Notes under the pieces: model-generated
What the model was told of the DNA's origin: nothing
Database searches by the model: none
The model's input: the letters and a program-made list of their open reading frames with translations, nothing else
Shown here: piece after piece, positions 16,557 to 25,627 of the stretch
Numbering within the stretch: the first letter of the stretch is position 1
Layout of the letters: every line of letters starts with the position of its first letter
Assembly: GCA_021807225.1 (NCBI GenBank)
Contig: JAKAPI010000002.1
Span: forward strand, 1 to 64,000
Origin: an archaeon
Lineage (GTDB): Archaea > Thermoproteota > Nitrososphaeria > Nitrososphaerales > UBA183
Reading direction: 5' to 3'
DNA: 64,000 nt
Position numbers and translations under genes: made by a program

Positions 16557-17759
16557 CTAGCCCGGTCCCTTCGGCTTGCCGTATTCGAAGGCAAGCAGCG
16601 CCAGTGACGCCGCCCCGAGCTTCAGCACGTCCTCGTCAGCCTTGAACCTGGAGCTGTGGTTGGGGTACACACACCCCTTGGCGGGGTTGTTGGTCCCAAG
16701 GAAGTAGAAGGTCCCCGGGGCCTTCTGAAGGAAACGGGAGAAGTCCTCTCCCCCCATTACCGGGTCGATCTCTTTCACCCTGAGGTGGGGGATCGCCTTG
16801 AGTACCCTCGCCACGTCTTTGGTCACCCGGGGGTCGTTCACCGTGACCGGGTAGGCGTCTTCCTCGAACTCCACCTCGGCCTTCGCTCCAAACGACTTGC
16901 ACACCCCCTTCGCCACCTCTTCGACCTTGGTCTTCGCGCGCTTGCGCGTCCCCTCGTCGAGGGTCCTAATCGTACCCTCTAGGCGTGCCTCGTCGGGGAT
17001 GATGTTCGCCTTCGTCCCCGAGTGGACGGAGCCCACGGTTATCACGAAGGGGCGTACGGGGTCGATCATCCTCGCCGATATGCCCTGGAGGGCCAGGATC
17101 ACGTGGGCTGCGACGTATACCGGGTCCACCGTCTGGTGTGGCTGCGAGCCGTGCCCACCTCTCCCGAGGATCTTCACCTTGAAGGTGTCAGGGGCGGCCA
17201 TCAAGGAGCCCCCCCTCACTCCGATCTCGCCCGACTTCTGGTTGTTTAAAATGTGGAGGCCGAACACGTAGTCCACCTTCGGGTCCTTCATCACGCCGTC
17301 CTCTATCATCGGCATCGCCCCTCCCCTGCCGCCGTGCTCCTCAGCCGGCTGGAAGAGGAACTTCACCGTCCCGGAGAGCTCGCGCCTGTTCTCCGCGAGT
17401 ATCCTCGCCGCCCCCAGGAGCATAGCCATGTGGGTGTCGTGCCCACAGGCGTGCATGACTCCATCCGCCTTGGACCTGAAGTCGACGTCGGCCATCTCCT
17501 GGACTGGGAGGCCGTCCATGTCGGCCCTGAGGGCCACCACGCGCCCCTTCTTCGCCCCCTTCAGCGTCCCCAGGACCCCCGTCCCTCCGACGCCCCTCTT
17601 CGTCTCAATCCCCATCGCCTCTAGCTTCTCCGCGACCAGCTTCGCAGTCGCCTGCTCATGGTAGGCCAGTTCCGGGTGAAGGTGGAATGCCCTCCTCGTC
17701 TTTACAATCTCGGGCTCTATCCGCTTAGCTTCGGAAAGGAAATCCATGGCCCTGGCCAC
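16557..17759 (-). CDS. M20-family amidohydrolase (hippuricase/carboxypeptidase-like)
   Basis: A 400-residue zinc hydrolase that releases acyl groups from N-acyl amino acids. M20D-type signatures are seen: LRADMDGLP, the metal motif HACGHDTH (Cys105, His107), QPAEEHGGRGG with the catalytic/metal Glu140-Glu141, and the C-terminal MGGEDFSRFLQKAPGTFYFLG. The start is GTG 17759, preceded by GGAG; ATG 17747 is an alternative. Its operon position between a ThDP enzyme and MBL/LigB genes suggests hydrolysis of an N-acyl intermediate in one catabolic route. Confidence 0.92.
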   Translation of the reverse strand: MARAMDFLSEAKRIEPEIVKTRRAFHLHPELAYHEQATAKLVAEKLEAMGIETKRGVGGTGVLGTLKGAKKGRVVALRADMDGLPVQEMADVDFRSKADGVMHACGHDTHMAMLLGAARILAENRRELSGTVKFLFQPAEEHGGRGGAMPMIEDGVMKDPKVDYVFGLHILNNQKSGEIGVRGGSLMAAPDTFKVKILGRGGHGSQPHQTVDPVYVAAHVILALQGISARMIDPVRPFVITVGSVHSGTKANIIPDEARLEGTIRTLDEGTRKRAKTKVEEVAKGVCKSFGAKAEVEFEEDAYPVTVNDPRVTKDVARVLKAIPHLRVKEIDPVMGGEDFSRFLQKAPGTFYFLGTNNPAKGCVYPNHSSRFKADEDVLKLGAASLALLAFEYGKPKGPG

Positions 17760-17787
17760 GGCTCCGCTCCTAAAAAGGTCTCAACCG

Positions 17788-19434
17788 CTAGAACATCAGG
17801 GACCCTTGTATGTTCAGGGGAGGGAGGTCCTCGGGGTCGATTCTCAGGTCGACTATCAGCGGCACGTCTGACTTCTTCGTGATGAACTTCACAGCGTCCT
17901 CTGTCTCCTGGTCCGAGCCGACCGAGATGCCCTGGGCCCCGAAGGCTTCTGCCATCCTGACGAAGTCCGGGTTCGAATGAGTGGTGCCGAACACCCTTCC
18001 CATCTTCTGGATCTTCTGCCTCATGAGCAGCACCCTGTACGAGTTGTCGTTGACGATGACGAGCTTGACCCCGACCCTCTCCCTCACCGCGGTTTCCAAG
18101 TCCTGGAGAGTCATCAGGAACTCCCCGTCTCCCAGTACCGCGACCACCTCCCGCTCGGGGAAGGTCATCTTCGCACCCAGCGCCGCAGGGAAGACGAACC
18201 CCATCGACCCCATGTTGGTCGCTGCGAGGAATGAGCGGCTCGACCTCACTCTCATGAAGGCGTAGGCGTACAGGACATGCAGCCCCTGCCCGGCAGCCAG
18301 GACCGAATCCGCAGGAAGGGCGCCGTCGAGGGCCGTGAGGAACTTGCCTGCGCTCACGAAGCCCGAACTTGTCCGAGACCCAGCATCCAACATCGCCCCC
18401 CAGGCCCTCCTCCACTCCTCGATCTGTGCCTCCCACGCGCCTCCGAGCGGCCTCTGCGGCAGGATGGGGGCCAGCCTCGCAGCGAAGTCAGGCGCGTCGC
18501 ACCCCACATGCATGGAGCACGGCGCAGGTTTCCTGTCCCATAGAGGGTCCAGGTCTACCACGTACACTTCGCCTCTTGGGGTCAGGTTGAAACCATAGGT
18601 GGAGACGTCAGAAAGGCCGCACCCCAGGCAGAGGACGACGTCCGCCTTCGCGAGCGCCCCATCCGCCACGGTGTTCCCACCCCCGAATCCTATCCTCCCC
18701 AGCACGAGGGGGTCGTCGTCCGGGACCGCCCCGCGCCCGTTCCCAGTCACGACCACCGGGACCTTGTACCTCTTCAGCAGGGAGGCGAGCGCAGCCGCTC
18801 CCGACGGGCTGTTGATCCCTCCCCCCGCGACGACCAGTGGCATGGCCGCCTTCGCGAGCGCGTCAGCGACCCTTTGCACTTCATCCTGCCCTGCCCTCCT
18901 GGCAGGCGAAGCCGAAGGCGGGACCGTGTCTCTCCCAGCCTCCTGCCCCCAGACATCCTCGGGCACCTCGACGAAGACCGGGCCGAAGGGCGGGGACATC
19001 GCCAGCGAGTATGCTTCAGAGAACACCCGGGCGGCGTCCTGCCCCCTCTCGACTCGCCACGCCTTCTTCACGACGCTCGAAATCATCGCCGACTGCGGGA
19101 CCTCCAGCCAGGAGTCCATCCCCACCATACGCTTCTTCACCGCCCCGGCGACCAGCAGCATAGGCGACCCGTCCTTCCATGCGTTAGTGACGCTCACGAT
19201 AGAGTTGAGGAAGCCCGGCCCCCCATGGACAAAGGCCACCCCCGGACGGCCCGTGACCCGCCCTTCGGCGTCCGCCATGCTTACCGCCACCTGCTCATGT
19301 CTCGTCGAGACGTATCTGATCTGACTGGTAGTGAGAGCGTCCATCAGCTCCAGGACCGAGGTCCCCACGAGGCCGTAGCCCCTCTTCACGCCGTAGCTTT
19401 CGAGAGACCTTACCAGGACTTCGGATACCTTCAT
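17788..19434 (-). CDS. ThDP-dependent enzyme (acetolactate synthase/2-oxoacid decarboxylase type)
   Basis: A 548-residue protein with the three-domain layout of the acetolactate synthase/benzoylformate decarboxylase family. The cofactor-activating Glu47 is in RHEQVAVSMADA. The central domain carries the DPLWDRKP-type region. The ThDP/Mg motif begins LGDGEFLM and ends IVNDNSY. It starts by overlapping the dehydrogenase stop by four bases, so a 2-hydroxyacid to 2-oxoacid to aldehyde or acyloin sequence is plausible. Substrate specificity cannot be read from the sequence. No ALS regulatory subunit is adjacent. Confidence 0.85.
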   Translation of the reverse strand: MKVSEVLVRSLESYGVKRGYGLVGTSVLELMDALTTSQIRYVSTRHEQVAVSMADAEGRVTGRPGVAFVHGGPGFLNSIVSVTNAWKDGSPMLLVAGAVKKRMVGMDSWLEVPQSAMISSVVKKAWRVERGQDAARVFSEAYSLAMSPPFGPVFVEVPEDVWGQEAGRDTVPPSASPARRAGQDEVQRVADALAKAAMPLVVAGGGINSPSGAAALASLLKRYKVPVVVTGNGRGAVPDDDPLVLGRIGFGGGNTVADGALAKADVVLCLGCGLSDVSTYGFNLTPRGEVYVVDLDPLWDRKPAPCSMHVGCDAPDFAARLAPILPQRPLGGAWEAQIEEWRRAWGAMLDAGSRTSSGFVSAGKFLTALDGALPADSVLAAGQGLHVLYAYAFMRVRSSRSFLAATNMGSMGFVFPAALGAKMTFPEREVVAVLGDGEFLMTLQDLETAVRERVGVKLVIVNDNSYRVLLMRQKIQKMGRVFGTTHSNPDFVRMAEAFGAQGISVGSDQETEDAVKFITKKSDVPLIVDLRIDPEDLPPLNIQGSLMF

Positions 19435-20420
19435 GGATTCACGACATTGAGCGGGCGCTGGCCGAGTGCCACACGAATAACGTTCTCTACCGTCGCCTGG
19501 ATTATCCTGAGCCTGGCGTCGTTGGTCGCTCCCGCGATGTGCGGCGTCAGGACGACGTTCGCACCGTCCCTTGCAGCTGTGACGAGGGGGTTCTCCGCCC
19601 CGGGAGGCTCAGGGCTGTACACGTCGACGCTGGCCCCTCCGATCCAACCCTGCGTCACTGCCCTGGCCAGGGCTGCCTCGTCGTTGAGCTCTCCGCGAGA
19701 GACGTTGACGAACACGGCGTAGGACTTCATCAGGCGAAACTGCCTCTCCCCCATCATCTTCCTGGTCTTCTCCGTAAGAGGCACATGGATGCTCACCACG
19801 TCGCTTTCAGCCAGGACGCGCTCGAGGGAGAGGTAGGAGACGCCGAGCTTCTGCTCTTCCGGCTCGGGCAGCCTGACCAGGTCGGTGTAGACCACGTTCG
19901 CACCCATGGCCCTCGCCCTCCAGGCGACCTCCCTGCCGATCCTTCCCAGCCCTATCACTCCCCATGTTTTCCCATGGACTTCCGCTGCCAAGTTGAGCAG
20001 CTCTTCCTGCACCCAGGCGCCTTCGACCATCCTCCGGTTCGCGTATCCGATCCTCTTCATGAGCATCAGGGCCACCGTCAGCGTGTGCTCGGCCACTGAA
20101 ATCGCATTCGCCCCTCCGATGTTCGATACCGGGATCCCTTTCTTCTTGCAGGCGTCCAGGTCGATGTGGTCGTATCCCGTGGAGGGCTGGGCGATGAACT
20201 TCGTCCTGCCCATCTTGGCGACCATGTCTTCGGTTATCGGGATCTTGAACGTGTAGTCTCCGATGATGATGTCCGCGTCTTCCAGGGCGCTGTCGAGGGC
20301 CGGACCTTGCTCATTCACCGTCTTGAAGTCGGCCTCCAGAGAATACTTCTCCAGGCTCTCGGCGAAGAAGAGGCGTATCAGTCCCTCTGGCATCGGCGAG
20401 AGGACTAGGACCTTCAGCAC
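19431..20420 (-). CDS. D-isomer-specific 2-hydroxyacid dehydrogenase
   Basis: A 329-residue NAD(P)-dependent oxidoreductase of the SerA/glyoxylate reductase family. The Rossmann motif is GVIGLGRIGREVAWRARAMG near residues 150-170. The catalytic Arg lies in VNVSRGELND, the Glu in SPEPPG and the His in LTPHIAGA. It lacks the C-terminal ACT domain of many SerA proteins. GTG start, with a TTAAAATC box about 26 nt upstream: first gene of the operon and leaderless by position. Confidence 0.9.
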   Translation of the reverse strand: MLKVLVLSPMPEGLIRLFFAESLEKYSLEADFKTVNEQGPALDSALEDADIIIGDYTFKIPITEDMVAKMGRTKFIAQPSTGYDHIDLDACKKKGIPVSNIGGANAISVAEHTLTVALMLMKRIGYANRRMVEGAWVQEELLNLAAEVHGKTWGVIGLGRIGREVAWRARAMGANVVYTDLVRLPEPEEQKLGVSYLSLERVLAESDVVSIHVPLTEKTRKMMGERQFRLMKSYAVFVNVSRGELNDEAALARAVTQGWIGGASVDVYSPEPPGAENPLVTAARDGANVVLTPHIAGATNDARLRIIQATVENVIRVALGQRPLNVVNP

Positions 20421-20508
20421 GCCCCCTTCGGGCCTCAGGCCGATTTTAACGGTTCTGAACCAAGACCCGTCTCGACAAGGCTCATCCTTTTAGGTTGACC
20501 CCGGCCGA

Positions 20509-21129
20509 ATGCACGCGTTGGCACTTTCGAACGCGTCCAAAGCGGGCGTAGCCATCTTCGTTGGCGCGGCTCAGTTCAGCCTCGCGCTGATTCTGGCGGA
20601 GATATACTACCCGGGGTATAATGTGTCGACGAACTTCGTGAGCGACCTCGGGGCGACCTGTCCTGGGTCTTCCACCACCGGGTGCATAATCAACCAGCCG
20701 ACTTCGATGATCTTTAACACATCGATAGTCCTTCTCGGGCTGCTGATCATCATTGGAGCGCTCTTCCTTCAGCGGAGCTTCCACGACAAACCCGCCACGG
20801 CGATGATCGCCCTTGCCGGGCTCGGCGCCATGGGGGTGGGCCTCTTCCCTGAGACCACAGGGATATGGCACAGCATCTTCAGTCTGATCGTGTTCCTGTT
20901 CGCGGGGCTGGCTGCCCTGGTGACCGCCAGGTTCCAGAAGAAGCCCATGTTCTACTTCTCGATAATACTGGGCCTATTCACTCTCGGGGCGCTGGTCCTC
21001 TACATTGGGGGGGAATATCTGGGTCTGGGGGCAGGAGGCATGGAGCGGATGGTCGTATATCCTGCGCTGGTCTGGTCAGTAGGCTTCGGGGGACACATGA
21101 TGGCTTTGGACGATCCCGCAAGGGCCTAA
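20509..21129 (+). CDS. DUF998 family membrane protein
   Basis: A 206-residue protein with about six TM segments. The DUF998 features are visible: NFVSDLGATCPG after TM1, GLFPETTGIWHSIFSLIVF in the middle, and a conserved His in the latter. The family is widespread, with no firm biochemical role. It is convergent with the SatP-like gene and divergent from the dehydrogenase operon. Confidence 0.85.
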   Translation: MHALALSNASKAGVAIFVGAAQFSLALILAEIYYPGYNVSTNFVSDLGATCPGSSTTGCIINQPTSMIFNTSIVLLGLLIIIGALFLQRSFHDKPATAMIALAGLGAMGVGLFPETTGIWHSIFSLIVFLFAGLAALVTARFQKKPMFYFSIILGLFTLGALVLYIGGEYLGLGAGGMERMVVYPALVWSVGFGGHMMALDDPARA

Positions 21130-21152
21130 TCCGGGGCCCAGCGCACAGCCGT

Positions 21153-21242
21153 ATTCACCTCCGGGCGCGTAACTCTCCGGATTTCAGCCCCAAAATGGGA
21201 AGGAGCCGCGCTTCTCGCGCGGCGCCCATCATCCTAGTGAAT
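21153..21242. other. Structured intergenic segment between convergent genes
   Basis: A perfect seven-pair hairpin (21205-21211 with 21217-21223) is flanked by TGGG/CCCA pairing (21197-21228), and ATTCAC at 21153-21158 can pair with GTGAAT at 21237-21242 to close the whole segment. It may be a bidirectional terminator, or the end of a structured RNA. No T-run is adjacent. Confidence 0.35.
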
Positions 21243-21246
21243 GTTC

Positions 21247-21852
21247 CTAGGCCTTTCTTGGCCAGAGTGGAAGTACGCTTTTCCCGTAGACTTCGTTGAG
21301 GACGTTCGCAATCGCTGTGTACATTGCTAATAGGCCACACAGGACGCCTTCGTAACCAGTGGCAATACTCAGGCCGCTTGTGGGTGCGGCGCCTGTCAAG
21401 AATCCTATAGCCAGTAGGAAGAACAGGATCCACAGAGTGCCGAACACCGCCATGAGTGCGCCATTAATGCGAAGTGTCCCTATGAACATCAGGAGTGTGA
21501 ACACGCCCCAGAAGAAGAGATAGTATCCAAGGGCTGTGCTAGTGGGTGCGAACGCTGACAGGCCCGATATGCCTGGAAGGATGAAGATGAAGACGAATGT
21601 TTCCCAGAAGAACCCGTAGGCGAGGAACGCGGTCATTCCGAATGTGTTCCCCTTCCTGTATTCTAGGAGTCCTGCCACGATCTGGGCGAAGCCACCGAAG
21701 AATACGCCCATTGCGAGGACTGTGGAGCCGAGCGCGTACACGTTTGCATTGGCGAGGTTGAGGAGGATTGTAGTCATGCCGAATCCGAAGAGTCCCAACG
21801 GAGCTGGATTTGCGAGAACCACGTCAGCCTTTACCGGCTGGCTTTGGCTCAA
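21247..21852 (-). CDS. satP: SatP/GPR1-FUN34-YaaH family acetate transporter
   Basis: A 201-residue, six-TM acetate/succinate permease. The family signature NPAPLGL is at residues 15-21, followed by FGMTTILLNLANANVY. The start is TTG 21852. A strong TATATA box at 21881-21886 lies about 31 nt upstream, so this gene has its own leaderless promoter. It follows the deacetylase, GNAT and acetyl-CoA synthetase genes on the same strand, which supports acetate as the substrate. Confidence 0.92.
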   Translation of the reverse strand: MSQSQPVKADVVLANPAPLGLFGFGMTTILLNLANANVYALGSTVLAMGVFFGGFAQIVAGLLEYRKGNTFGMTAFLAYGFFWETFVFIFILPGISGLSAFAPTSTALGYYLFFWGVFTLLMFIGTLRINGALMAVFGTLWILFFLLAIGFLTGAAPTSGLSIATGYEGVLCGLLAMYTAIANVLNEVYGKSVLPLWPRKA

Positions 21853-21880
21853 TATGTTCGCACCCGTGAACCCAACTTTC

Positions 21881-21886
21881 TATATA
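21881..21886 (-). promoter_or_regulatory. TATA box of the SatP-like gene
   Basis: TATATA about 31 nt before TTG 21852 in the 63-nt gap after the deacetylase gene. It implies separate control of uptake. Confidence 0.65.
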
Positions 21887-21915
21887 AGGCTGAGGCGCTA
21901 TAACTCGAACAGTAT

Positions 21916-22884
21916 TCAGGATTCTCCCTGGATCGGCGTCGCGAGCTCGAGCAGGACCTCCTTCCAGGCTGCCGCTATGTTCACGGGTGAGTACCCGCCC
22001 CCTCCCATGGCCAGTATCCTCCCTTCGCAGACTTCGTGCGCTAGCCTGTGCAGTTTCTTGGTGGCGTAGGCGTGGGCGGCTCCGGTGTAGTTCAGGTCAG
22101 TGATGGGGTCTCCCGCGAGGCCGTCCGCACCGCACTGGAAGAAGATCATCTCCGGCCTGGCCTTTCGCACGAACTCCTCGACCCTGTCGAATGCCTGGAA
22201 GAACTCCCTGTCCCCGGAGCCCGGGGGGAGCCCGATGTTCAGCTTCGTCCCCGTGGCGAACCCCTTCCCCGTCTCTGTGTCGTCGCCGGTCCCCGGATAC
22301 AGGAACCTGCCGTGCTCATGGATGTCTCCGATGATGACCCTGGGGTCAGGCTCGAACTCGTAGTAGACCCCGTCCCCGTGGTGCGCGTCGATGTCGACGT
22401 AGGCCACGCTCCTGAGCTTGTACTCGTTGAGCGCCCTTGACATCGCGATGACGCCGTCGTTGAAGACACAGAAACCCCTGGCCTCCGCGCGCGCAGAGTG
22501 GTGCAGCCCACCGACCGGGTTGAAGAAATGGTCGAACTCCCCTTCCATCACGAGTTCGAGGCCCTTGAGGGTGCTCCCGACTGGGAACAGGGACGCTTCG
22601 TAAACCCCCTGGAATGCCGGCGTGTCTTCGCTCCCAAGTTCCCCCCTGCCTGTGACCGAGACATCTCTGACGCGGTCGATGTACTCCTGTGTGTGGAAGA
22701 CGAGAAGGTCTCGCTCGCTGGCTGAGACCGGCGCGAGCAGGGTGAATCCTGGCTTGGACTTCTGGCTGCCGTTGACATACTCCGCAAAGGCAGAGAGGCG
22801 CGACGAGTTCATCGGGTTCCCTGCAGGGAACGAATAGAGGAACGACTGCTGGCCGAAGGTGACTCCGAGCCTACACCCTCTCAC
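21916..22884 (-). CDS. acuC: Histone deacetylase-family protein (AcuC-like)
   Basis: A 322-residue zinc-dependent lysine deacetylase of the arginase/HDAC fold. The catalytic His pair is His128-His129 (GGLHHS). Zinc ligands Asp166 and His168 lie in YVDIDAHHGDG, and the third Asp in CGADGLAGDP. In bacteria AcuC deacetylates acetyl-CoA synthetase and so reactivates it. Here the gene begins 34 nt after a GNAT gene that itself follows acs. An archaeal Alba-like target is an alternative. GTG start. Confidence 0.88.
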   Translation of the reverse strand: MRGCRLGVTFGQQSFLYSFPAGNPMNSSRLSAFAEYVNGSQKSKPGFTLLAPVSASERDLLVFHTQEYIDRVRDVSVTGRGELGSEDTPAFQGVYEASLFPVGSTLKGLELVMEGEFDHFFNPVGGLHHSARAEARGFCVFNDGVIAMSRALNEYKLRSVAYVDIDAHHGDGVYYEFEPDPRVIIGDIHEHGRFLYPGTGDDTETGKGFATGTKLNIGLPPGSGDREFFQAFDRVEEFVRKARPEMIFFQCGADGLAGDPITDLNYTGAAHAYATKKLHRLAHEVCEGRILAMGGGGYSPVNIAAAWKEVLLELATPIQGES

Positions 22885-22918
22885 GTCGCCTACCGCCGTC
22901 GGGCAGGTTATTGAGCAA

Positions 22919-23485
22919 TCAGCCCGCCCTGAACACCCACCTGTCCTGGAACTCGGCCAGGGTGACTGCGTCTATGGACGTCGGGAACCTGATTCTGATC
23001 AGCTCAGGTTCCACCTTCTCAGAGGTGGGGAACCCCAGGTTCCTGACGAGCTCTATCATCCGTGTATTGTTCCAGTCGATGATCGCTTCAAACATCGCGA
23101 TGCCGTCCTGGTTGGCCGCTCTCGCAATCCGCTCCGTCAGCCCCGCGCCCAACCCCCTGCCCTGGTACTCGTCGATGATCAGGAGGCCGACCTCTGCGGT
23201 CCCAGACCCGGAGCGGCAGTAGGACGACAGCCCAACGATCCTCCCCTTGACGGCTGCGACGAGCGAAACGCACCCAGGCTTGGGAGAGACTTCGCGCAGG
23301 AGCGCCTCTCTGGACATCCCTGAAGTGAGGAACCGGTAGTAGACCGAGTCCTCAGACAGCCCATCGACGAACCTCCCGAGCTCTGCGATGTCGCTTTCCC
23401 GGAGGACCCTGATCTGGACGCTGGTGCCATCCCTCATCTCGAGGTCCGCCGTCACCGCGTCCCGCTGCGACCGGAAGCTCGGCAC
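22919..23485 (-). CDS. GNAT acetyltransferase, Pat-like
   Basis: A 188-residue Gcn5-type N-acetyltransferase. The acetyl-CoA loop is DEYQGRGLGAGL (residues 106-116). The N-terminal pattern with Arg and Asp (IRVLRESDIAEL) and LSEDSVYYRF is characteristic of the acetyltransferase domain of Pat/AcuA-type enzymes that modify acyl-CoA synthetases. The gene lies between acs and acuC, as expected for an enzyme that inactivates Acs by lysine acetylation. The substrate is inferred from context. Confidence 0.82.
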   Translation of the reverse strand: MPSFRSQRDAVTADLEMRDGTSVQIRVLRESDIAELGRFVDGLSEDSVYYRFLTSGMSREALLREVSPKPGCVSLVAAVKGRIVGLSSYCRSGSGTAEVGLLIIDEYQGRGLGAGLTERIARAANQDGIAMFEAIIDWNNTRMIELVRNLGFPTSEKVEPELIRIRFPTSIDAVTLAEFQDRWVFRAG

Positions 23486-23564
23486 TTGCCTTCAGGCGCA
23501 AACGGAACCGCCCCTGGCTTTAAGGCGCGAATACGATTCTCAGGACCAAGACCGACGGCGGCGC

Positions 23565-25601
23565 CTAGGCTGCCTGTACCTGCTTGCGGATGGTCTCGAC
23601 CACGTCTGGGTTGGCGAGCGTCGTGACGTCTCCGTAGTCCTTCCTGTCAGAGATGGACGCCAGGACCCGTCTCATTATCTTGCCTGACCTGGTCTTGGGG
23701 AGGTCGGGGACGATGTAGACGAACCTCGGCCTGGCTATGGGGCCCAGCGCCAGCGCGACGTTGGCCTTGACCTTCTCCTCCAGCTCTTTTGATGCGACGT
23801 TCCCAGGCTTCAGGGCGACGTAGACCACGGGCACGTGCCCTCTGAGCTCGTCCACCATCGCTATGGCAGCTGCTTCGGCAACTTCAGGGGTCGTGAGTAC
23901 CGCGTTCTCCAACTCCTTGGTCCCCAGCCTGTGCCCGGCTACCTTGATCACGTCGTCGACCCTGCCGAGGATCCTGAAGTAGCCGTCAGCGGCCAGCACC
24001 GCGCCGTCTCCGGCGAAGTAAGGCCAGTCGTGCCAGTCCTTGCTGTCCTTGTTCCTGTTGTACTTCGAGTAGTACACCTTGACGAACCGGTCCGGGTCGC
24101 CCCAGATCGTCTGCATTATCCCAGGCCAGGGGTTCCTGATGCAGATGTTCCCTGCCTTGTTCTGGCCAGCGGGGACCTCGACCCCGTTCTCGTCATAGAT
24201 TATGGGATAGATACCAGGCATGCCCGGGCCGGCGCTGCCTGCCTTCATGGCTGCCAGGGCGGGAATGGTTGTGCAAAGGAACCCGCCGGTCTCAGTCTGC
24301 CACCAGGTGTCTGTGATGACCGCCTGCTTCTTCCCGACTGCGTCGTAGTACCACCTCCACGCTTCGGGCTCTATGGGCTCACCTACGGTGGTCATCGCTT
24401 TGAAATGGATGTCATACTTCGAAGGTTCGTCCGCGCCCGCCTTCCTGAGCATGCGGATGGTGGTGGGGGCCGTGTGGAAGATGTTGACGCCAAGCCTCTC
24501 GGCGATCCTCCAGGGGCGCCCTGCGTCGGGGTAAAGCGGGACCCCCTCGTACATCACGGAGGTGGCTGCCAGAGCCAGTGGGCCGTACACGATGTAAGAG
24601 TGACCAGTGATCCAACCGATGTCCGCGAAGCACCAGTAGACGTCCTCCGGATGGATGTCCTGGACGAACTTCGAAGTCCCGGCGACGTAGGCGAGGTACC
24701 CGCCCGTTCTATGTTGTGCTCCTTTCGGCCTCCCGGTGGAGCCGCTCGTGTACATCAGGAAGAGAGGGGACTCTGCGTCCATCGACACCGGGGCGATGGT
24801 CTTGCTGCGGAAGGGCTTCACCACCTCGTCGACGAAGAAGTCTCTGCCTTCGACCATCGGGGACTGGGAGAGGTATCTGCCAGGGTGCCGCCTCCAGACG
24901 AGGACCTTCTTGACGTCGACGCCCAGCTTCTTCGCTTCCTCAACCGTGATGTCTGCCTCCTTCTTCTTGTCTATCAGGCCCCCGTTCCGATAGTAGCCGT
25001 CGATGGTCACCAGCACGGTGCTCTTGGAGTCTTCCATTCGCTCCGCGCACGCCTTCGCGCTGAAACCCCCGAACACCTGGTTGTGGATTATCCCTAGCCT
25101 CGCCGCCGCAAGCATGGATATCGGGAGCTCCGGGACCATGGGAAGGTGGAAGGTCACCCTGTCGCCGGTCTTCAGCCCGGCGAACTCCTTCAGGACCAGG
25201 GCGAACTCGTTGACCCGCCTGTAGAGCTCCCGGTAGGTGATCACCTGCTGCGCTTCATCTTCGGGCTCCGGGACCCAGATTAGGGCGGCCTTGTTGCCGT
25301 ACTTGTCAAGGTGCCTGTCCACGCAGTTGTATGACGCGTTCAGTTTGCCGCCGACGAACCACTTCCAGAAGGGCGGCTTGCTGCTGTCGAGGACCGTGTG
25401 CCATTTGGTGTCCCAGGTCAGCATGTTCGCGTACTCTTCGAAGCACTTGGGGAAGTTCTTCTCCGAGAACCGCTCGAAGACGGAGGAATCCCTGACGTTC
25501 GCCTGTGTCTTGAAACTGTCAGGGGGGTGAATCAGCGGCTCTTCCTTCCAGTGGACCGCAATCTGGGCTTCGGAGATATCGGCCTGTGAGTCGGCCGCCA
25601 T
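23565..25601 (-). CDS. acs: AMP-forming acetyl-CoA synthetase
   Basis: Activates acetate to acetyl-CoA with ATP through acetyl-AMP. The protein has about 678 residues, the usual length for Acs. AMP-binding motif YTSGSTGRPKGA, then DTWWQTETGG, then YFAGDGAVLAADGYFRILGRVDDVIK. The C-terminal TRSGKIMRR contains the lysine (near residue 641) that is acetylated in bacterial Acs. ATG 25601 is chosen because a TTAAATAAT box lies 32 nt upstream; TTG 25613 is only about 20 nt from it. It heads the acs-GNAT-acuC-satP set. Confidence 0.96.
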   Translation of the reverse strand: MAADSQADISEAQIAVHWKEEPLIHPPDSFKTQANVRDSSVFERFSEKNFPKCFEEYANMLTWDTKWHTVLDSSKPPFWKWFVGGKLNASYNCVDRHLDKYGNKAALIWVPEPEDEAQQVITYRELYRRVNEFALVLKEFAGLKTGDRVTFHLPMVPELPISMLAAARLGIIHNQVFGGFSAKACAERMEDSKSTVLVTIDGYYRNGGLIDKKKEADITVEEAKKLGVDVKKVLVWRRHPGRYLSQSPMVEGRDFFVDEVVKPFRSKTIAPVSMDAESPLFLMYTSGSTGRPKGAQHRTGGYLAYVAGTSKFVQDIHPEDVYWCFADIGWITGHSYIVYGPLALAATSVMYEGVPLYPDAGRPWRIAERLGVNIFHTAPTTIRMLRKAGADEPSKYDIHFKAMTTVGEPIEPEAWRWYYDAVGKKQAVITDTWWQTETGGFLCTTIPALAAMKAGSAGPGMPGIYPIIYDENGVEVPAGQNKAGNICIRNPWPGIMQTIWGDPDRFVKVYYSKYNRNKDSKDWHDWPYFAGDGAVLAADGYFRILGRVDDVIKVAGHRLGTKELENAVLTTPEVAEAAAIAMVDELRGHVPVVYVALKPGNVASKELEEKVKANVALALGPIARPRFVYIVPDLPKTRSGKIMRRVLASISDRKDYGDVTTLANPDVVETIRKQVQAA

Positions 25602-25627
25602 TCCTCGGGGCAAAAATCAACGGGCCG

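Noticed and set aside
16547..16594. Upstream ATG extension of the MBL hydrolase gene
   Set aside because: It overlaps the M20 gene end and lacks a ribosome-binding site, whereas TTG 16546 has GGAG seven bases before it.
23835..25097. Long plus-strand frame inside acs
   Set aside because: An antisense shadow of the well-supported acetyl-CoA synthetase gene.
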